In this document: piece by piece, positions 1-9,530 of the stretch
Numbering within the stretch: position 1 is the stretch's first letter
How the letters are laid out: every line of letters starts with the position of its first letter
Source of the DNA: Polaromonas sp. AER18D-145
GTDB taxonomy: Bacteria; Pseudomonadota; Gammaproteobacteria; Burkholderiales; Burkholderiaceae_C
DNA: 64,000 bases
Assembly: GCF_002379095.1 (NCBI RefSeq)
Contig: NZ_NBZV01000022.1
Span: forward strand, 1-64,000
Direction: 5' to 3'
Translations under genes and position numbers: made by a program
The notes under the pieces: generated by a model
Database searches by the model: none
Seen by the model: only the letters and a program-made list of their open reading frames with translations
What the model was told of the DNA's origin: nothing

Positions 1-1
1 G

Positions 2-46
2 TCCCCCTCCACCCCACCGCCCGCAGCGGCAGCGAGTCCCTCATGA
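2..46 (+). CDS. 3' end of an upstream gene (partial)
   Basis: A frame open from the window edge ends in TGA at 44-46 and overlaps the ATG of the next gene as ATGA, the usual sign of translational coupling in a tight operon. Only about 14 residues, rich in Pro and Ala, are visible, so the product cannot be named. In aryl-polyene-type clusters a dehydratase or ketosynthase often precedes the FabG-like reductase, but that is context only. Confidence 0.35.
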   Translation, partial: SPSTPPPAAAASPS

Positions 47-774
47 CCCCACCCCTCAAACGCGCCCTGGTCACCGGCGGTAGCGGTGGGCTGGGCTCGG
101 CCATCAGCCGGCGCCTGGCGGCCGACGGCTTTGCCGTCATCGTTCACGCCAACAGCCACCTGGCCACGGCGCAGGCCGTCGCCGCCGACATCGTGGCCCA
201 AGGCGGCCAGGCCCAGGCCGTGGCTTTCGATGTGACCGACGCCGCCGCCACCGGCCAGGCCCTGGAAACCCTGCTCGAAGACGGCCCCATCCAGGTGTTG
301 GTCAACAACGCCGGCATCCATGACGATGCGGTGTTTCCCGGCATGCAGCTGGCCCAGTGGCAGCGCGTGCTGGATGTCTCGCTCAATGGGTTTTTCCACG
401 TCACCCAACCGCTGACCATGCCCATGATCCGGACCCGCTGGGGCCGCATCATCACCATCACCTCGGTCGCGGCCGTGGCCGGCAACCGCGGGCAGGTCAA
501 CTATTCGGCCGCCAAGGGCGCCCTGCATGCAGCCACCAAGTCACTGGCGCTGGAAGTGGCGAGCCGCGGCATCACCGTCAATGCCGTGGCCCCCGGCATC
601 ATCGACACCGCCATGACCCAGGGCGCTTTCAGCAAGGACGTCATCGACCGCATGGTGCCGATGAAACGCGCGGGCAAGGCCGAGGAAGTCGCCGACCTCG
701 TCGGATTTCTGGCCTCCGAACGTGCGGCCTACATCAGCGGCCAGGTCATTTCCATCAATGGCGGCATGATCTGA
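43..774 (+). CDS. FabG-like 3-oxoacyl-ACP reductase (SDR family)
   Basis: Short-chain dehydrogenase of 243 residues, the normal family length. The Rossmann glycine motif TGGSGGLG is at residues 11-18, NNAG at 88-91, and the catalytic Ser141, Tyr154 and Lys158 (YSAAK) are all present. The C-terminus AYISGQVISINGGMI is the typical FabG ending. It would reduce 3-oxoacyl-ACP to 3-hydroxyacyl-ACP with NADPH in the cytoplasm. The ATG overlaps the stop of an upstream gene. Together with the methyltransferase, glycosyltransferase, acyltransferase and halogenase-like genes that follow, it is more likely the dedicated reductase of a polyene pigment (aryl polyene or xanthomonadin type) cluster than the housekeeping fabG, whose usual partners fabD and acpP are not adjacent. 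The pathway assignment is inference. Confidence 0.85.
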   Translation: MTPPLKRALVTGGSGGLGSAISRRLAADGFAVIVHANSHLATAQAVAADIVAQGGQAQAVAFDVTDAAATGQALETLLEDGPIQVLVNNAGIHDDAVFPGMQLAQWQRVLDVSLNGFFHVTQPLTMPMIRTRWGRIITITSVAAVAGNRGQVNYSAAKGALHAATKSLALEVASRGITVNAVAPGIIDTAMTQGAFSKDVIDRMVPMKRAGKAEEVADLVGFLASERAAYISGQVISINGGMI

Positions 775-1004
775 CCCCAAAACCGGCGCTTGTCCGATTG
801 ACGCGCGAGGCAAAGGGCATGAAGCTGGCTGATGCAGCGTCAAAGGCCATCGCCCTCAGGGTGAGCGCACGAGCCCGCTGACCGAGGCGCCCCTTCCCGC
901 AGGCATCAGCCTGCTCCTCCTTGTGCCTTGCCAGCACACACACCCATGACGGTACCTCCCGCGGCGCGTCCAACTGACTTTCCAGCTTGAAAGGCGAATA
1001 CCCC

Positions 1005-1763
1005 ATGAAGACTTCCGAACCCGTTCCCGCGGCGCATGCACCGCATGGCCCGCTCACCGATTACTACCAGACCGAGCAGGACAGGCAAGCCTATTTACGC
1101 CGGATTTTTGACAACACCGCTGCCGACTACGACCGTATCGAGGCCATGCTGGCCTGGGGTACCGGTTCGCGTTATCGGCGTCAGGCCCTCATTCGCGGCG
1201 GCCTGAAAGCGGGCATGCGGGTACTTGATGTGGGCGTGGGAACCGGCCTGGTTGCGGCCCAGGCCTGTCTTCTGACCGGCGACCCGGCCTTGGTCACCGG
1301 GATTGATCCAAGCTCCGGCATGCTGGCGGCCAGCAAGCTGCCCAAGACCATGGTACTGATGGAGGGCCGGGCCGAATCATTGCCGTTCCCCGACAATCAC
1401 TTTGATTTCCTGAGCATGGGTTACGCCCTTCGCCATATCAGCGACCTGGGGGTGGCGTTTGCAGAATTTCAACGGGTATTGAAACCCGGCGGCCGCCTGT
1501 GCATCCTCGAAATCACCCAGGCAAAAAGCGGTCTGGGACAGTGGGTCCTCAAAACCTATATGCGGGGCGTGATACCGTTGCTGACACGGTTTGTTTCCCG
1601 GCAAAAAGAGACCGCAACAATCTGGCGCTACTACTGGGACAGCATAGAAGCCTGTGTCCCGCCGGAACAAGTCATGGCCACACTGAGCGCCGCCGGGCTG
1701 GTGCAGGTCAAACAACACGTGGAAGTTGGCGTGTTTTCCGAGTACCAGGCGATCAAACCCTAG
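1005..1763 (+). CDS. class I SAM-dependent methyltransferase (UbiE-like)
   Basis: 252-residue methyltransferase. The SAM-binding motif I reads DVGVGTG near residues 75-81, followed by an acidic strand end (GIDPSSGM) and the post-motif ALRHISD; motif III is RVLKPGGRLCILE. The overall form is that of UbiE/COQ5 and of small-molecule C- or O-methyltransferases. An in-frame TTG lies at 987, but AAGG about ten bases upstream of the ATG at 1005 favours that start. It lies 230 bp after the FabG-like gene on the same strand, a gap with no other gene visible. Its place in a polyene-type cluster suggests methylation of the aryl head group. A true ubiquinone UbiE cannot be excluded, but ubiB/ubiJ are not next to it. 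Confidence 0.75.
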   Translation: MKTSEPVPAAHAPHGPLTDYYQTEQDRQAYLRRIFDNTAADYDRIEAMLAWGTGSRYRRQALIRGGLKAGMRVLDVGVGTGLVAAQACLLTGDPALVTGIDPSSGMLAASKLPKTMVLMEGRAESLPFPDNHFDFLSMGYALRHISDLGVAFAEFQRVLKPGGRLCILEITQAKSGLGQWVLKTYMRGVIPLLTRFVSRQKETATIWRYYWDSIEACVPPEQVMATLSAAGLVQVKQHVEVGVFSEYQAIKP

Positions 1764-1847
1764 TGCTGTTGCCCGCTATCTGGAACCTGAAACCGCGCCT
1801 TTTGCGCCATGGCGGCGCAGAAAAGCGGGCGCCATGAGCGCTGCCAC

Positions 1848-2624
1848 TCAAGAGCGACCGGACCAGCGCCGCGCCAGCAACACGGGCAGCCGTAGCAAAA
1901 AACCCAAGAACAGGCGTGAGTGCATCCAGCTCAGCAGCAGGTTGTCGCGCAGGTAGTTGAAATGCGAGACGCCGCCTTCGTCGGGTCGGAAGTATTTGAC
2001 GGTGGCCGGCAGGTTGACGGGTTTGACGCCCAGCCAGCACATGCGCACCACCGCCTCCGGGTCAAAGTCGAAACGCCGCATCCAGCGCTGGCCGTGCATG
2101 ACGCGCCGCAGCGGCGCGATCGGGTAGACGCGAAAACCGAACAGCGAATCACCGATGCCGGCCCACAGCGTTTCCAGGTTGGCCCAGCCATTGGAAACCT
2201 TGCGGCCGTTGACACGCAGGCGCGGCGCGTCGGCGGCAAACACCGGCATGCCCAGCACCATGACCTCGGGCTGCGCGCTTGATGCGGCCATGAATTGCGG
2301 AATCAGGTGGGCCGGGTGCTGGCCGTCGGAATCCATGGTCAGCACGTGGGTGAAACCCTGCGTCGCCGCCAGGTCCAGCCCGTGCAGCACCGCCGCGCCC
2401 TTGCCCACGTTGTGCGGCAGCACGATCACGCGCAAACCTTCATCTTGCGCCGCCATGGCCTGCAGGCCGGTGGCGCTGTCGTCGGTGCTGCCGTCCACCA
2501 CGACCCAGACCGGCGTCCAGTGGGCGCGCGCCGCGCGCACGGTTTCATAGACCTTGGGGCCGGGGTTGTAGCTCGGTATCAGGACCAGATGGGTGCGGGA
2601 CGCACCGGGAGCAGAAACAGTCAT
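1848..2624 (-). CDS. family 2 glycosyltransferase
   Basis: 258-residue GT-A fold glycosyltransferase. It opens with the nucleotide-binding strand LVLIPSYNPG, then VVDGSTDDS near residues 42-50 and the metal/nucleotide motif TMDSDGQHP around 97-104, as in dolichyl-phosphate-mannose synthase-like GT2 enzymes. Hydrophobic residues near the C-terminus (LFLGFLLRLPVLLA) suggest contact with the inner membrane. It is followed, reading leftward, by no further gene and is preceded by the acyltransferase gene 39 bp away; the three minus-strand genes 1848-4850 look like one operon. In aryl-polyene clusters such a GT2 is a regular member. The sugar and acceptor cannot be told from sequence. Confidence 0.8.
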   Translation of the reverse strand: MTVSAPGASRTHLVLIPSYNPGPKVYETVRAARAHWTPVWVVVDGSTDDSATGLQAMAAQDEGLRVIVLPHNVGKGAAVLHGLDLAATQGFTHVLTMDSDGQHPAHLIPQFMAASSAQPEVMVLGMPVFAADAPRLRVNGRKVSNGWANLETLWAGIGDSLFGFRVYPIAPLRRVMHGQRWMRRFDFDPEAVVRMCWLGVKPVNLPATVKYFRPDEGGVSHFNYLRDNLLLSWMHSRLFLGFLLRLPVLLARRWSGRS

Positions 2625-2663
2625 CGTGTGAAAACCTGGACAAGGGGCGCCAGGCCACGATGC

Positions 2664-3476
2664 TCAGGCCGGCGGAGAAACGGGAAAGCCGGGCAACTGC
2701 GCGTGCGCCAGCTCGGTCTGGAAATACTGTTCGAGCTCACTGACGAAACGCGCCGTGTGCTGCGGCGGATCAAAACGCTTGCCGAGACGGACCCGGTAAG
2801 TGATGGGCATTTTAGGGGCTCGCAGCAAGGGCCAGCCTTTGCCCAGAAAACCGGAACTGGTTTCAATAAACACTGTCTGCACCGGCACACCCGCACTTTT
2901 GGCGATCAGCCCGGTCGTGCCCTGCAAGCGGCCCACGGGAAAGCGCGTGGTGCGTGTGCCTTCGGGAAACAGCAGCAGATGGCTGCCCTGGTGCAGATCG
3001 TCCACCGCCAGCTGCACCATGGTGCGCAGCGGCGTGTTGCGGATGTAGCCGGCCAGCCGCGCACCCGCCCCATAAAAAACACTGTTGACGAGTTCGGCCT
3101 TCATGATGCAGCCCGTACCGGGCAAGCGCGACAGAACCATCACCGCATCGAGCAGCGACGGGTGGTTGGGCGCGATGACCATGGGTGGCGCATCCCGCAA
3201 CGCGTCCAGTTCCGACAGGTCGAAGCGGCAGGCCCCGATCAGCACCAGAAAACGCAGGTAGTGCCGCGTTACAGCGGTCACCAGCTTGCGTCCCAGCCGT
3301 TTGCTGATCACACGCGGCAGCAGTGCGCGCATCGGAAAGGCCAGCAACGTGACACCCAGGCTGATCAGGCCCAGCGCCAGGTAGCCCAGATGCAACTTGA
3401 TGGTTTCATGCAGGGCACGGCGGAGCGACGGCAGCGCCAGCGGCTCGGTCATGAGGGCATTGGACTCGTGTTTCAT
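2664..3476 (-). CDS. 1-acyl-sn-glycerol-3-phosphate acyltransferase-like protein (PlsC family)
   Basis: 270-residue acyltransferase with the catalytic HX4D motif NHPSLLD (His105, Asp110) and the phosphate/acceptor motif FPEGTR at about 170-175. An N-terminal hydrophobic stretch around residues 27-50 would anchor it in the inner membrane. It sits 21 bp downstream of the halogenase-like gene on the minus strand and 39 bp upstream of the glycosyltransferase. PlsC-like acyltransferases are a fixed part of aryl polyene and xanthomonadin clusters, where they are thought to move the polyene acyl chain onto a lipid carrier. Housekeeping PlsC activity is possible but less likely in this setting. Confidence 0.8.
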   Translation of the reverse strand: MKHESNALMTEPLALPSLRRALHETIKLHLGYLALGLISLGVTLLAFPMRALLPRVISKRLGRKLVTAVTRHYLRFLVLIGACRFDLSELDALRDAPPMVIAPNHPSLLDAVMVLSRLPGTGCIMKAELVNSVFYGAGARLAGYIRNTPLRTMVQLAVDDLHQGSHLLLFPEGTRTTRFPVGRLQGTTGLIAKSAGVPVQTVFIETSSGFLGKGWPLLRAPKMPITYRVRLGKRFDPPQHTARFVSELEQYFQTELAHAQLPGFPVSPPA

Positions 3477-3497
3477 GGCATCCGCGCTTTGCGGCCG

Positions 3498-4850
3498 TCA
3501 GCGCGCCGCAGGCGCCGCGTCCTCAACCACACGGATATTGACCTTGCGCATGCGGATCGCCTGCAGGGTGCGCTTGTAATTCAGGGCCGATGAAATATAG
3601 AAAATCGCCTTGAGCACCGCCAGCGAGCCCCAGATCGGTGTCTTGCCGAAAATGTCGCCCGCAAGCATGGACAGCAGGGCCTCCTTCACGCGCCACACAT
3701 TGCGCGGCCCCATGAACATGTCGCGCATGGTCGGGTTCGTCACGCGGTAGATGAACCACGAAAACTCTTTCGGCCCCTTGCGCACCTGGCGGTCGAAATG
3801 CGCCAGCGCGGCCGCGGCCTTCGCCGGTTCGCGCAGGCAGGTATCGACCGTGTCGGCACCGTCAAAACCGCCCTGCATGGCCAGCATCACACCCGACGAA
3901 AACACCGGGTCGATGAAGGTGAAGGCGTCACCAATCATCACGTAGTTGGGGCCATGCGTGCGCTCGCAGGCGTAGGAAAAGTTGCCGGTCGCCTCGACAT
4001 CGGACGATAGCGTGGCGTGGGCCAGGCGCTCGGCGAGCGCCGGACACAGGGCGATCGTGTCCAGGAAAAATTCCTTCACGGGTTTGCTGCGGCTCTTGAG
4101 GTAGTGCGGCCAGACGACCGCACCTATGCTGGTGGCGCCGTCGGCCAGCGGAATGAACCAGAACCAGCCGTGGTCGAACCAGAAAATCGTGATGTTGCCT
4201 TCGTCCTGCCCCGGGTGCCGCGTGGCGCCGGTGAAGTGGGCATACAGGGCCGAGCTATTGTGTTTGGGGTTACGGCGCTTGATGTCGAACTGCTTGCCCA
4301 GCAGGGTGTCGCGGCCCGAGGCGTCCACCACAAAGCGGGCCCGCCAGTCCTGCATGCGGCCGTCTTCATGCTGCGCGTGCACGGTGGCGCCGCTGCGGTC
4401 GGCCGCAAAAGCCACCTCGCGCACCCTGCAGCCCTCCAGCACCTCGGCGCCCAGCCGGGCTGCATTGCGTATCAGGATCTCGTCCAGCTCGGAGCGCCGC
4501 ACCTGGTAGGAAAACGGCATGGACTTGTCCCAGGCGTCGCCGAACATGAAGGTCTGGCTCTTGTTGTCGTGCCAGGGCGACACAAACTCGGCGCCCCATT
4601 TCTCGATGCCGATGGCCCGGACGGCGTCCGCCACCCCGAGTTTTTCAAACAGCGGGAGGTTGGCCGGCAGCAGCGACTCGCCGATGTGGAAACGCGGATG
4701 GTGTTCTTTCTCCAGCACCACCACCTTGTAGCCCCGCTGGGCCAGCAGCGCCCCCGCCGTGGAACCCGCCGGGCCGCCGCCGATGACCAGCACATCGCAC
4801 TCGCCCGTAACGGCGGGAGCAGGGGCGGCTGGTGAATTCAGCTCGGTCAT
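3498..4850 (-). CDS. FAD-dependent oxidoreductase, tryptophan-halogenase-like
   Basis: 450-residue flavoprotein. The N-terminal dinucleotide fold has GGGPAGSTAG near residues 24-33 and an acidic strand end (VVVLEKEHHPRFHIGESLLP). GWFWFIPL is a form of the WxWxIP signature of flavin-dependent halogenases, and GDAFTFIDPVFSSG is the second FAD contact. Lys84 in IEKWGAEF lies about where phenol and pyrrole halogenases keep their catalytic lysine; I place it by eye, without an alignment. Enzymes of this group occur in aryl polyene and xanthomonadin clusters, where some brominate or chlorinate the aryl head. A plain monooxygenase or reductase of the geranylgeranyl-reductase type is the main alternative. 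It is the first gene of the minus-strand trio. Confidence 0.75.
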   Translation of the reverse strand: MTELNSPAAPAPAVTGECDVLVIGGGPAGSTAGALLAQRGYKVVVLEKEHHPRFHIGESLLPANLPLFEKLGVADAVRAIGIEKWGAEFVSPWHDNKSQTFMFGDAWDKSMPFSYQVRRSELDEILIRNAARLGAEVLEGCRVREVAFAADRSGATVHAQHEDGRMQDWRARFVVDASGRDTLLGKQFDIKRRNPKHNSSALYAHFTGATRHPGQDEGNITIFWFDHGWFWFIPLADGATSIGAVVWPHYLKSRSKPVKEFFLDTIALCPALAERLAHATLSSDVEATGNFSYACERTHGPNYVMIGDAFTFIDPVFSSGVMLAMQGGFDGADTVDTCLREPAKAAAALAHFDRQVRKGPKEFSWFIYRVTNPTMRDMFMGPRNVWRVKEALLSMLAGDIFGKTPIWGSLAVLKAIFYISSALNYKRTLQAIRMRKVNIRVVEDAAPAAR

Positions 4851-5167
4851 GGGTTTTCCTTGGTCGGTAGTGTCGAACTTGCCGCAAACCTGCCGTGGTG
4901 ATCCCGGACGGGACCATCGCGCATGTCAGGCGTGCAACTGTTGAGTCTACTTCGGGGTACCCTGCCTGTTTGTAGTGAAATGTCTGTTCTTTCGGGATTT
5001 ACAGGTCCGGCGCACATTCAAGCCCCCTCCCGGAAGGGTCGACCTGGCAGCGATTTCCGTCAGGCCGCGGCGGCGGGCAGGCCGGCAAGTGCTATTATTT
5101 TCCCGGCCCCTCTCGCCACCCCCGCAGCCACCCTGAGTTCACCCGTGTATTCAGCCTTTTACCGTCC
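4851..5167 (+). promoter_or_regulatory. divergent intergenic region upstream of mutS
   Basis: 317 bp separate the halogenase-like gene (leftward) from mutS (rightward), so it must carry two promoters. The part around 4925-5000 is less GC-rich than its surroundings, which would suit promoters, but no convincing paired -35/-10 boxes, terminator or repeat stands out. Confidence 0.3.
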
Positions 5168-7801
5168 TTGCCTGAAACCCCAGTGAACCTTCCCCCGCCC
5201 GCTCTCGACACCCCTGATCCGGCCACCGCCGGGGCCGGAAAACACACGCCCATGATGGTCCAGTACCTGGGCCTGAAGGCGGACTACCCCGACACCCTGC
5301 TGTTGTACCGCATGGGTGACTTTTACGAATTGTTTTATGCGGACGCCGAAAAGGCCGCCCGCCTGCTCGACATCACGCTGACGCGGCGCGGCCAGTCGGC
5401 CGGTGAGCCGGTGGTCATGGCCGGCGTGCCCTTCCACTCGCTCGAGGGCTACCTGGCCAAGCTGATCAAGCTGGGCGAGTCGGTCGCCATCTGCGAACAG
5501 GTCGGCGACGTGGCCACCGCCAAGGGCCCGGTCGAGCGCAAGGTGGTGCGGGTGGTCACACCCGGCACCCTGACCGACACCGAGCTGCTCAGCGACAAGA
5601 CCGAATCCATCCTGCTGGCGGTGCACCAAGGCAGCCGCAACACCTGCGGCCTGGCCTGGCTCAGCGTCACACAGGGCGAAATCCACCTGGCGCACTGCGC
5701 CAGCGACGAGCTCGAGGCCTGGATCGCCCGCATCGCGCCCAGCGAACTGCTTTACAACGTCGATGTCACGCCCGCCTTCGAGCAGCGCCTGAAAATCCAG
5801 CGCTGCGCTGTCAGCGCCCGCCCGGCCTGGCAGTTTGACAGCGCGCTGGGCGCACGCCGGCTGCTGGCGCAGCTGCAGGTGGCCTCGCTGGCCTCGTGGA
5901 ACGCCGAGGCCCTGCCCGAGGCCCACGCGGCGGCCTCTGCGCTGCTCGGTTATGCCGAACACACCCAGGGCCGCGCGCTCTCCCATGTGCACAGCCTGCA
6001 GGTCGTGCGTTCGGGCGAGCTGATCGAACTGCCGCAGACCACACGGCGCAACTTGGAGCTGACCCAGACCCTGCGCGGCGAAGACACGCCCACGCTGTTT
6101 TCGCTGCTCGACACCTGCACCACCGGCATGGGCAGCCGCGCGCTCAAAAGCTGGCTGCTGAGCCCGCGGCGCGAGCGCAGCCAGGCGGCAGCGCGGCTCG
6201 AAGCCATCACGGCCTTGCGCGCCGGCCTGCAGCAGACACTGCGCACCCGCCTCAAGGGCAGCAGCGACGTTGAACGCATCACCGCCCGCATCGCGCTGCG
6301 CCAGGTGCGCCCGCGCGAGCTTATTGCCCTGCGCGATACGCTACAAAAAACAGAGCTGCTGGCGCCCAACCAGCAAGGGCTGCCGTCACTTTTGACCACT
6401 ATTTTCGGGGACCTGCAGGCGCCGCCCGCCTGCGCCGCCCTGCTGCAGCGTTATGTGCTGGACGAGCCGGCCGCGCTGATCCGCGACGGCGGCGTGATCA
6501 ACCACGGCTGCGACGCCGACCTTGACGAGCTGCGCGCGATCCAGACCAACTGCGACGACTTCCTGCTGGACCTCGAAGGCCGCGAGAAGGCCCGCACCGG
6601 CATCGCCAACCTGCGCGTGCAGTTCAACAAGGTGCACGGTTTTTACATCGAGGTCACCCAGGGCCAACTCGACAAGGTACCAAGCGACTACCGGCGCCGC
6701 CAGACGCTGAAAAACGCCGAACGTTACATCACGCCCGAACTCAAGACCTTCGAGGACAAGGCCCTGTCAGCGCAGGAACGCGCGCTGGCCCGCGAAAAAT
6801 GGCTGTACGAACAACTGCTCGACGAGCTGCAGGCTTTTGTGCCGGTGCTGAGCCGCCTGGCGCGCGCGCTGGCCAGCCTGGACGCCCTGTGCGCGCTGGC
6901 CGAACGTTCACTCACGCTGAACTGGACCGCCCCGGTCTTTGTGAAAGAGCCCTGCATAGAGATCAGTCAGGGCCGGCATCCGGTGGTCGAGGCGCGGCTG
7001 GCGGAAACCACAGGCGGCTCCTTCATCGCCAACGACTGCGGCCTGGGTGGCAAGAGCCGCATGCAGATCATCACCGGCCCGAACATGGGCGGTAAATCCA
7101 CCTACATGCGCCAGGTGGCCATCATCGTGTTGCTGGCCAGCGTGGGCTCGTACGTGCCCGCCGGCGCCTGCCGCCTGGGGCCCATCGACGCCATCCACAC
7201 GCGCATAGGCGCGGCCGACGATGTGGCCAACGCGCAATCGACCTTCATGCTGGAGATGACCGAGGCCGCGCAGATCCTGCACGCCGCCACGCCGCATTCG
7301 CTGGTGCTGATGGACGAAATCGGCCGCGGCACCTCCACCTTCGACGGCCTGGCGCTGGCCGGCGGCATTGCCGCCCACCTGCACAACAAGACCCAGGCCT
7401 TCACGCTGTTTGCAACGCACTATTTCGAACTCACCGAGTTCCCGGCGCGCCACCACGCAGCGGTCAACGTGCATGTGAGTGCGGTCGAGTCCGGTGCCAG
7501 CATCGTTTTTCTGCACCACATCGAGCCCGGCCCCGCCAGCAAGAGTTACGGCATCGCGGTGGCCAAACTCGCCGGTGTGCCGGCGGCCGTGGTCAACCAC
7601 GCGCGGCATGCGCTGGATGCGCTGGAAACCCAGCAGACCGCCAGCCGCGCCCAGGTTGACCTGTTTGCCGCGCCGCCCGAGCAGCCCGCCGCCGAACCCA
7701 GCGCGGTGGAAAAAGCCCTGCACGGCATCGACCCCGATGCGCTGAGCCCGCGCGAGGCGCTGGACGCGCTTTACCAACTGAAAAAAATAGCGGCCGCCTG
7801 A
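5168..7801 (+). CDS. mutS: DNA mismatch repair protein MutS
   Basis: 877-residue MutS, full length for the family. The mismatch-wedging Phe-X-Glu is F52-Y53-E54 in MGDFYELFY. Core domains follow, then [16 protein letters not shown] of the clamp region, Walker [10 protein letters not shown] near residue 640, and Walker B/signature [16 protein letters not shown]. It recognises base mismatches and recruits MutL. The start is uncertain: TTG at 5168 is the longest, GTG at 5183 is also in frame, and neither has a strong ribosome-binding site. The DNA for residues about 390-413 (6338-6412) resembles a hairpin repeat found between genes elsewhere in the window. The Anbu gene follows after 26 bp. Confidence 0.97.
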   Translation: MPETPVNLPPPALDTPDPATAGAGKHTPMMVQYLGLKADYPDTLLLYRMGDFYELFYADAEKAARLLDITLTRRGQSAGEPVVMAGVPFHSLEGYLAKLIKLGESVAICEQVGDVATAKGPVERKVVRVVTPGTLTDTELLSDKTESILLAVHQGSRNTCGLAWLSVTQGEIHLAHCASDELEAWIARIAPSELLYNVDVTPAFEQRLKIQRCAVSARPAWQFDSALGARRLLAQLQVASLASWNAEALPEAHAAASALLGYAEHTQGRALSHVHSLQVVRSGELIELPQTTRRNLELTQTLRGEDTPTLFSLLDTCTTGMGSRALKSWLLSPRRERSQAAARLEAITALRAGLQQTLRTRLKGSSDVERITARIALRQVRPRELIALRDTLQKTELLAPNQQGLPSLLTTIFGDLQAPPACAALLQRYVLDEPAALIRDGGVINHGCDADLDELRAIQTNCDDFLLDLEGREKARTGIANLRVQFNKVHGFYIEVTQGQLDKVPSDYRRRQTLKNAERYITPELKTFEDKALSAQERALAREKWLYEQLLDELQAFVPVLSRLARALASLDALCALAERSLTLNWTAPVFVKEPCIEISQGRHPVVEARLAETTGGSFIANDCGLGGKSRMQIITGPNMGGKSTYMRQVAIIVLLASVGSYVPAGACRLGPIDAIHTRIGAADDVANAQSTFMLEMTEAAQILHAATPHSLVLMDEIGRGTSTFDGLALAGGIAAHLHNKTQAFTLFATHYFELTEFPARHHAAVNVHVSAVESGASIVFLHHIEPGPASKSYGIAVAKLAGVPAAVVNHARHALDALETQQTASRAQVDLFAAPPEQPAAEPSAVEKALHGIDPDALSPREALDALYQLKKIAAA

Positions 7802-7827
7802 GCCGCCCCACCCCAACGATTTCCCCC

Positions 7828-8655
7828 ATGACCTACTGCGTCGCCATCAAACTCAACGCCGGCCTGGTGTTTCTTTCCGACTCCCGCACCAACGCGGGGC
7901 TGGACCAGATCAGCACCTTCCGCAAGATGATCATTTATGAAAAGCCGGGCGACCGTTTCATGGTGCTGCTGTCGGCCGGCAACCTGTCGATCTCGCAGTC
8001 GGTGCGCGAGATCCTGCAGGTCGAGCAGCTCAAGGACCCGGAAGGCGGCCCGCCCATCACCATCTGGAACGCCAAAAGCATGTTCGACGCAGCGCGTGTG
8101 CTGGGCGCCGCGATCCGCCGCGTGCACGAGCGCGATGCCGACGACCTCAAACACGCGGGCGTCGAGTTCAATGTCTCGCTGATCTTCGGCGGCCAGATCC
8201 GCGGTGAAGGCATGCGCCTGTTCCAAGTCTATTCGGCCGGCAACTTCATCGAAGCCACGCCGGAGACGCCTTACTTCCAGGTCGGCGAATCCAAATACGG
8301 CAAACCGGTGCTCGACCGCGTGATCACCCCCGAAACACCGCTGGACGAAGCCGCTAAATGTGCGCTGGTCTCGATGGACTCCACCCTCAAGTCCAACCTG
8401 TCCGTCGGCCTGCCGCTAGACATGGTGGTCTACGAAGTCAACTCGCTGCAAAGCGACAAGGTGGTCTGCATCGACCACGAGAATCCCTACTTCCGCATGT
8501 TGCACAACAACTGGGGCAAGAAGCTGCGCGAAGTTTTTGACAGCATCGAAGACCCGATGTGGACCGGCGGCGAAACGCAGGTGCCGCTGCTGACGCCGCT
8601 GACGCGCAACCAGCCCCTGAAAAAAATCTCTTCGCCCGAAGAAAAACTGATCTGA
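7828..8655 (+). CDS. Anbu-type proteasome-related N-terminal nucleophile hydrolase
   Basis: 275-residue member of the predicted proteasome-type protease family known as Anbu. After removal of the initiator Met the chain begins TYCVAIKLNAG, giving Thr1 as nucleophile, with Asp17 (FLSDSRTN) and a Lys at about position 32 (TFRKM) as the other expected active-site residues. SAGNLSISQS matches the proteasome/HslV fold. Known Anbu proteins form open ring or helical assemblies without an unfoldase. Family members usually sit in an operon with an ATP-grasp protein, an alpha-E protein and a transglutaminase-like protein. None is here: the neighbours are mutS (26 bp upstream) and an alpha/beta hydrolase. 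Confidence 0.85.
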   Translation: MTYCVAIKLNAGLVFLSDSRTNAGLDQISTFRKMIIYEKPGDRFMVLLSAGNLSISQSVREILQVEQLKDPEGGPPITIWNAKSMFDAARVLGAAIRRVHERDADDLKHAGVEFNVSLIFGGQIRGEGMRLFQVYSAGNFIEATPETPYFQVGESKYGKPVLDRVITPETPLDEAAKCALVSMDSTLKSNLSVGLPLDMVVYEVNSLQSDKVVCIDHENPYFRMLHNNWGKKLREVFDSIEDPMWTGGETQVPLLTPLTRNQPLKKISSPEEKLI

Positions 8656-8683
8656 ACGCGTCCTGCCGCCACTGAACGACCCC

Positions 8684-9526
8684 GTGCCCACCTCCAGCAA
8701 ACCTCTCATCATTTTTTCCCACGGCAACAGCTTTCCGGCAAGCACCTACGGCGTGTTGTTCCAGGGGCTGAGGTCGCGCGGCTTCCAGGTCAAGGCGATT
8801 GAAAAATTCGGCCATGACCCGCGTTACCCGGTCACCAGCAACTGGCCGCACCTGGTGCAGCAACTCGCCGACTTCACCAGCGAGCAGGTCGAAAAATCCA
8901 GCCAAGCCGCGTTTCTGGTGGGCCACTCGCTGGGCGGTTTCCTGAGCCTGATGTGTGCCGCACGCAACCCCGTGCTCGGCGGCCTGCCGGTGCGCGGTGT
9001 GCTGCTGATCGACTCGCCCATCCTGGGCGGCTGGCGTGCCGCTGCGCTGAGTGTGGCCAAACGTGCGCAGCTGGTCGGCTCGATCTCGCCCGGCGCGATC
9101 AGCCGCAAGCGCCGGCACCAGTGGCTGGACCAGGCCGAAGTGCTGGCGCATTTCCGCAGCAAAAAAGCCTTTGCACGCTGGGATGAACAGGTCCTGCGCG
9201 ACTACATCGAACACGGCACGCACGACGCCCAGGGCGACGGTAACAACCAGCGCCTGCTGAGTTTTGACCGCGACGTGGAAACCGCCATCTACAACACCCT
9301 GCCCGACAACCTCGAGAGCCTGCTCAAACGCCATCCGCTCAAATGCCCGGTGGCCTTTATCGGCGGGCGCCAGTCGGTCGAGATGAAACAGGTGGGCATG
9401 GCCATGACCGAGAAGGTCACGCGTGGCCGCATCATGATGCTCGACGGCAGCCACCTGTTCCCGATGGAAAAACCCGTGGCCACCGCGGCGGCCATCGAAG
9501 CGGCCCTGCGCAACCTGATGGATTGA
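8684..9526 (+). CDS. alpha/beta-fold hydrolase
   Basis: 280-residue hydrolase. HGNSFPAS near residues 13-20 provides the oxyanion-hole region, Ser82 in VGHSLGG is the nucleophile, and the His of DGSHLFPMEKP near the C-terminus completes the triad. No signal peptide is present, so it should be cytoplasmic. The start is GTG, 28 bp after the Anbu gene on the same strand, so co-transcription is likely. The substrate is unknown. It converges on uppP, with a dispersed repeat in the gap. Confidence 0.8.
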   Translation: MPTSSKPLIIFSHGNSFPASTYGVLFQGLRSRGFQVKAIEKFGHDPRYPVTSNWPHLVQQLADFTSEQVEKSSQAAFLVGHSLGGFLSLMCAARNPVLGGLPVRGVLLIDSPILGGWRAAALSVAKRAQLVGSISPGAISRKRRHQWLDQAEVLAHFRSKKAFARWDEQVLRDYIEHGTHDAQGDGNNQRLLSFDRDVETAIYNTLPDNLESLLKRHPLKCPVAFIGGRQSVEMKQVGMAMTEKVTRGRIMMLDGSHLFPMEKPVATAAAIEAALRNLMD

Positions 9527-9530
9527 TACA

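Noticed and set aside
2295..3593. Frame antisense to the glycosyltransferase and acyltransferase genes
   Set aside because: Shadow frame crossing two genes with clear catalytic motifs on the other strand.
7828..8655. HslV protease
   Set aside because: HslV is ~175-180 residues and paired with HslU; this protein is 275 residues with the Anbu-type start and no ATPase gene nearby.
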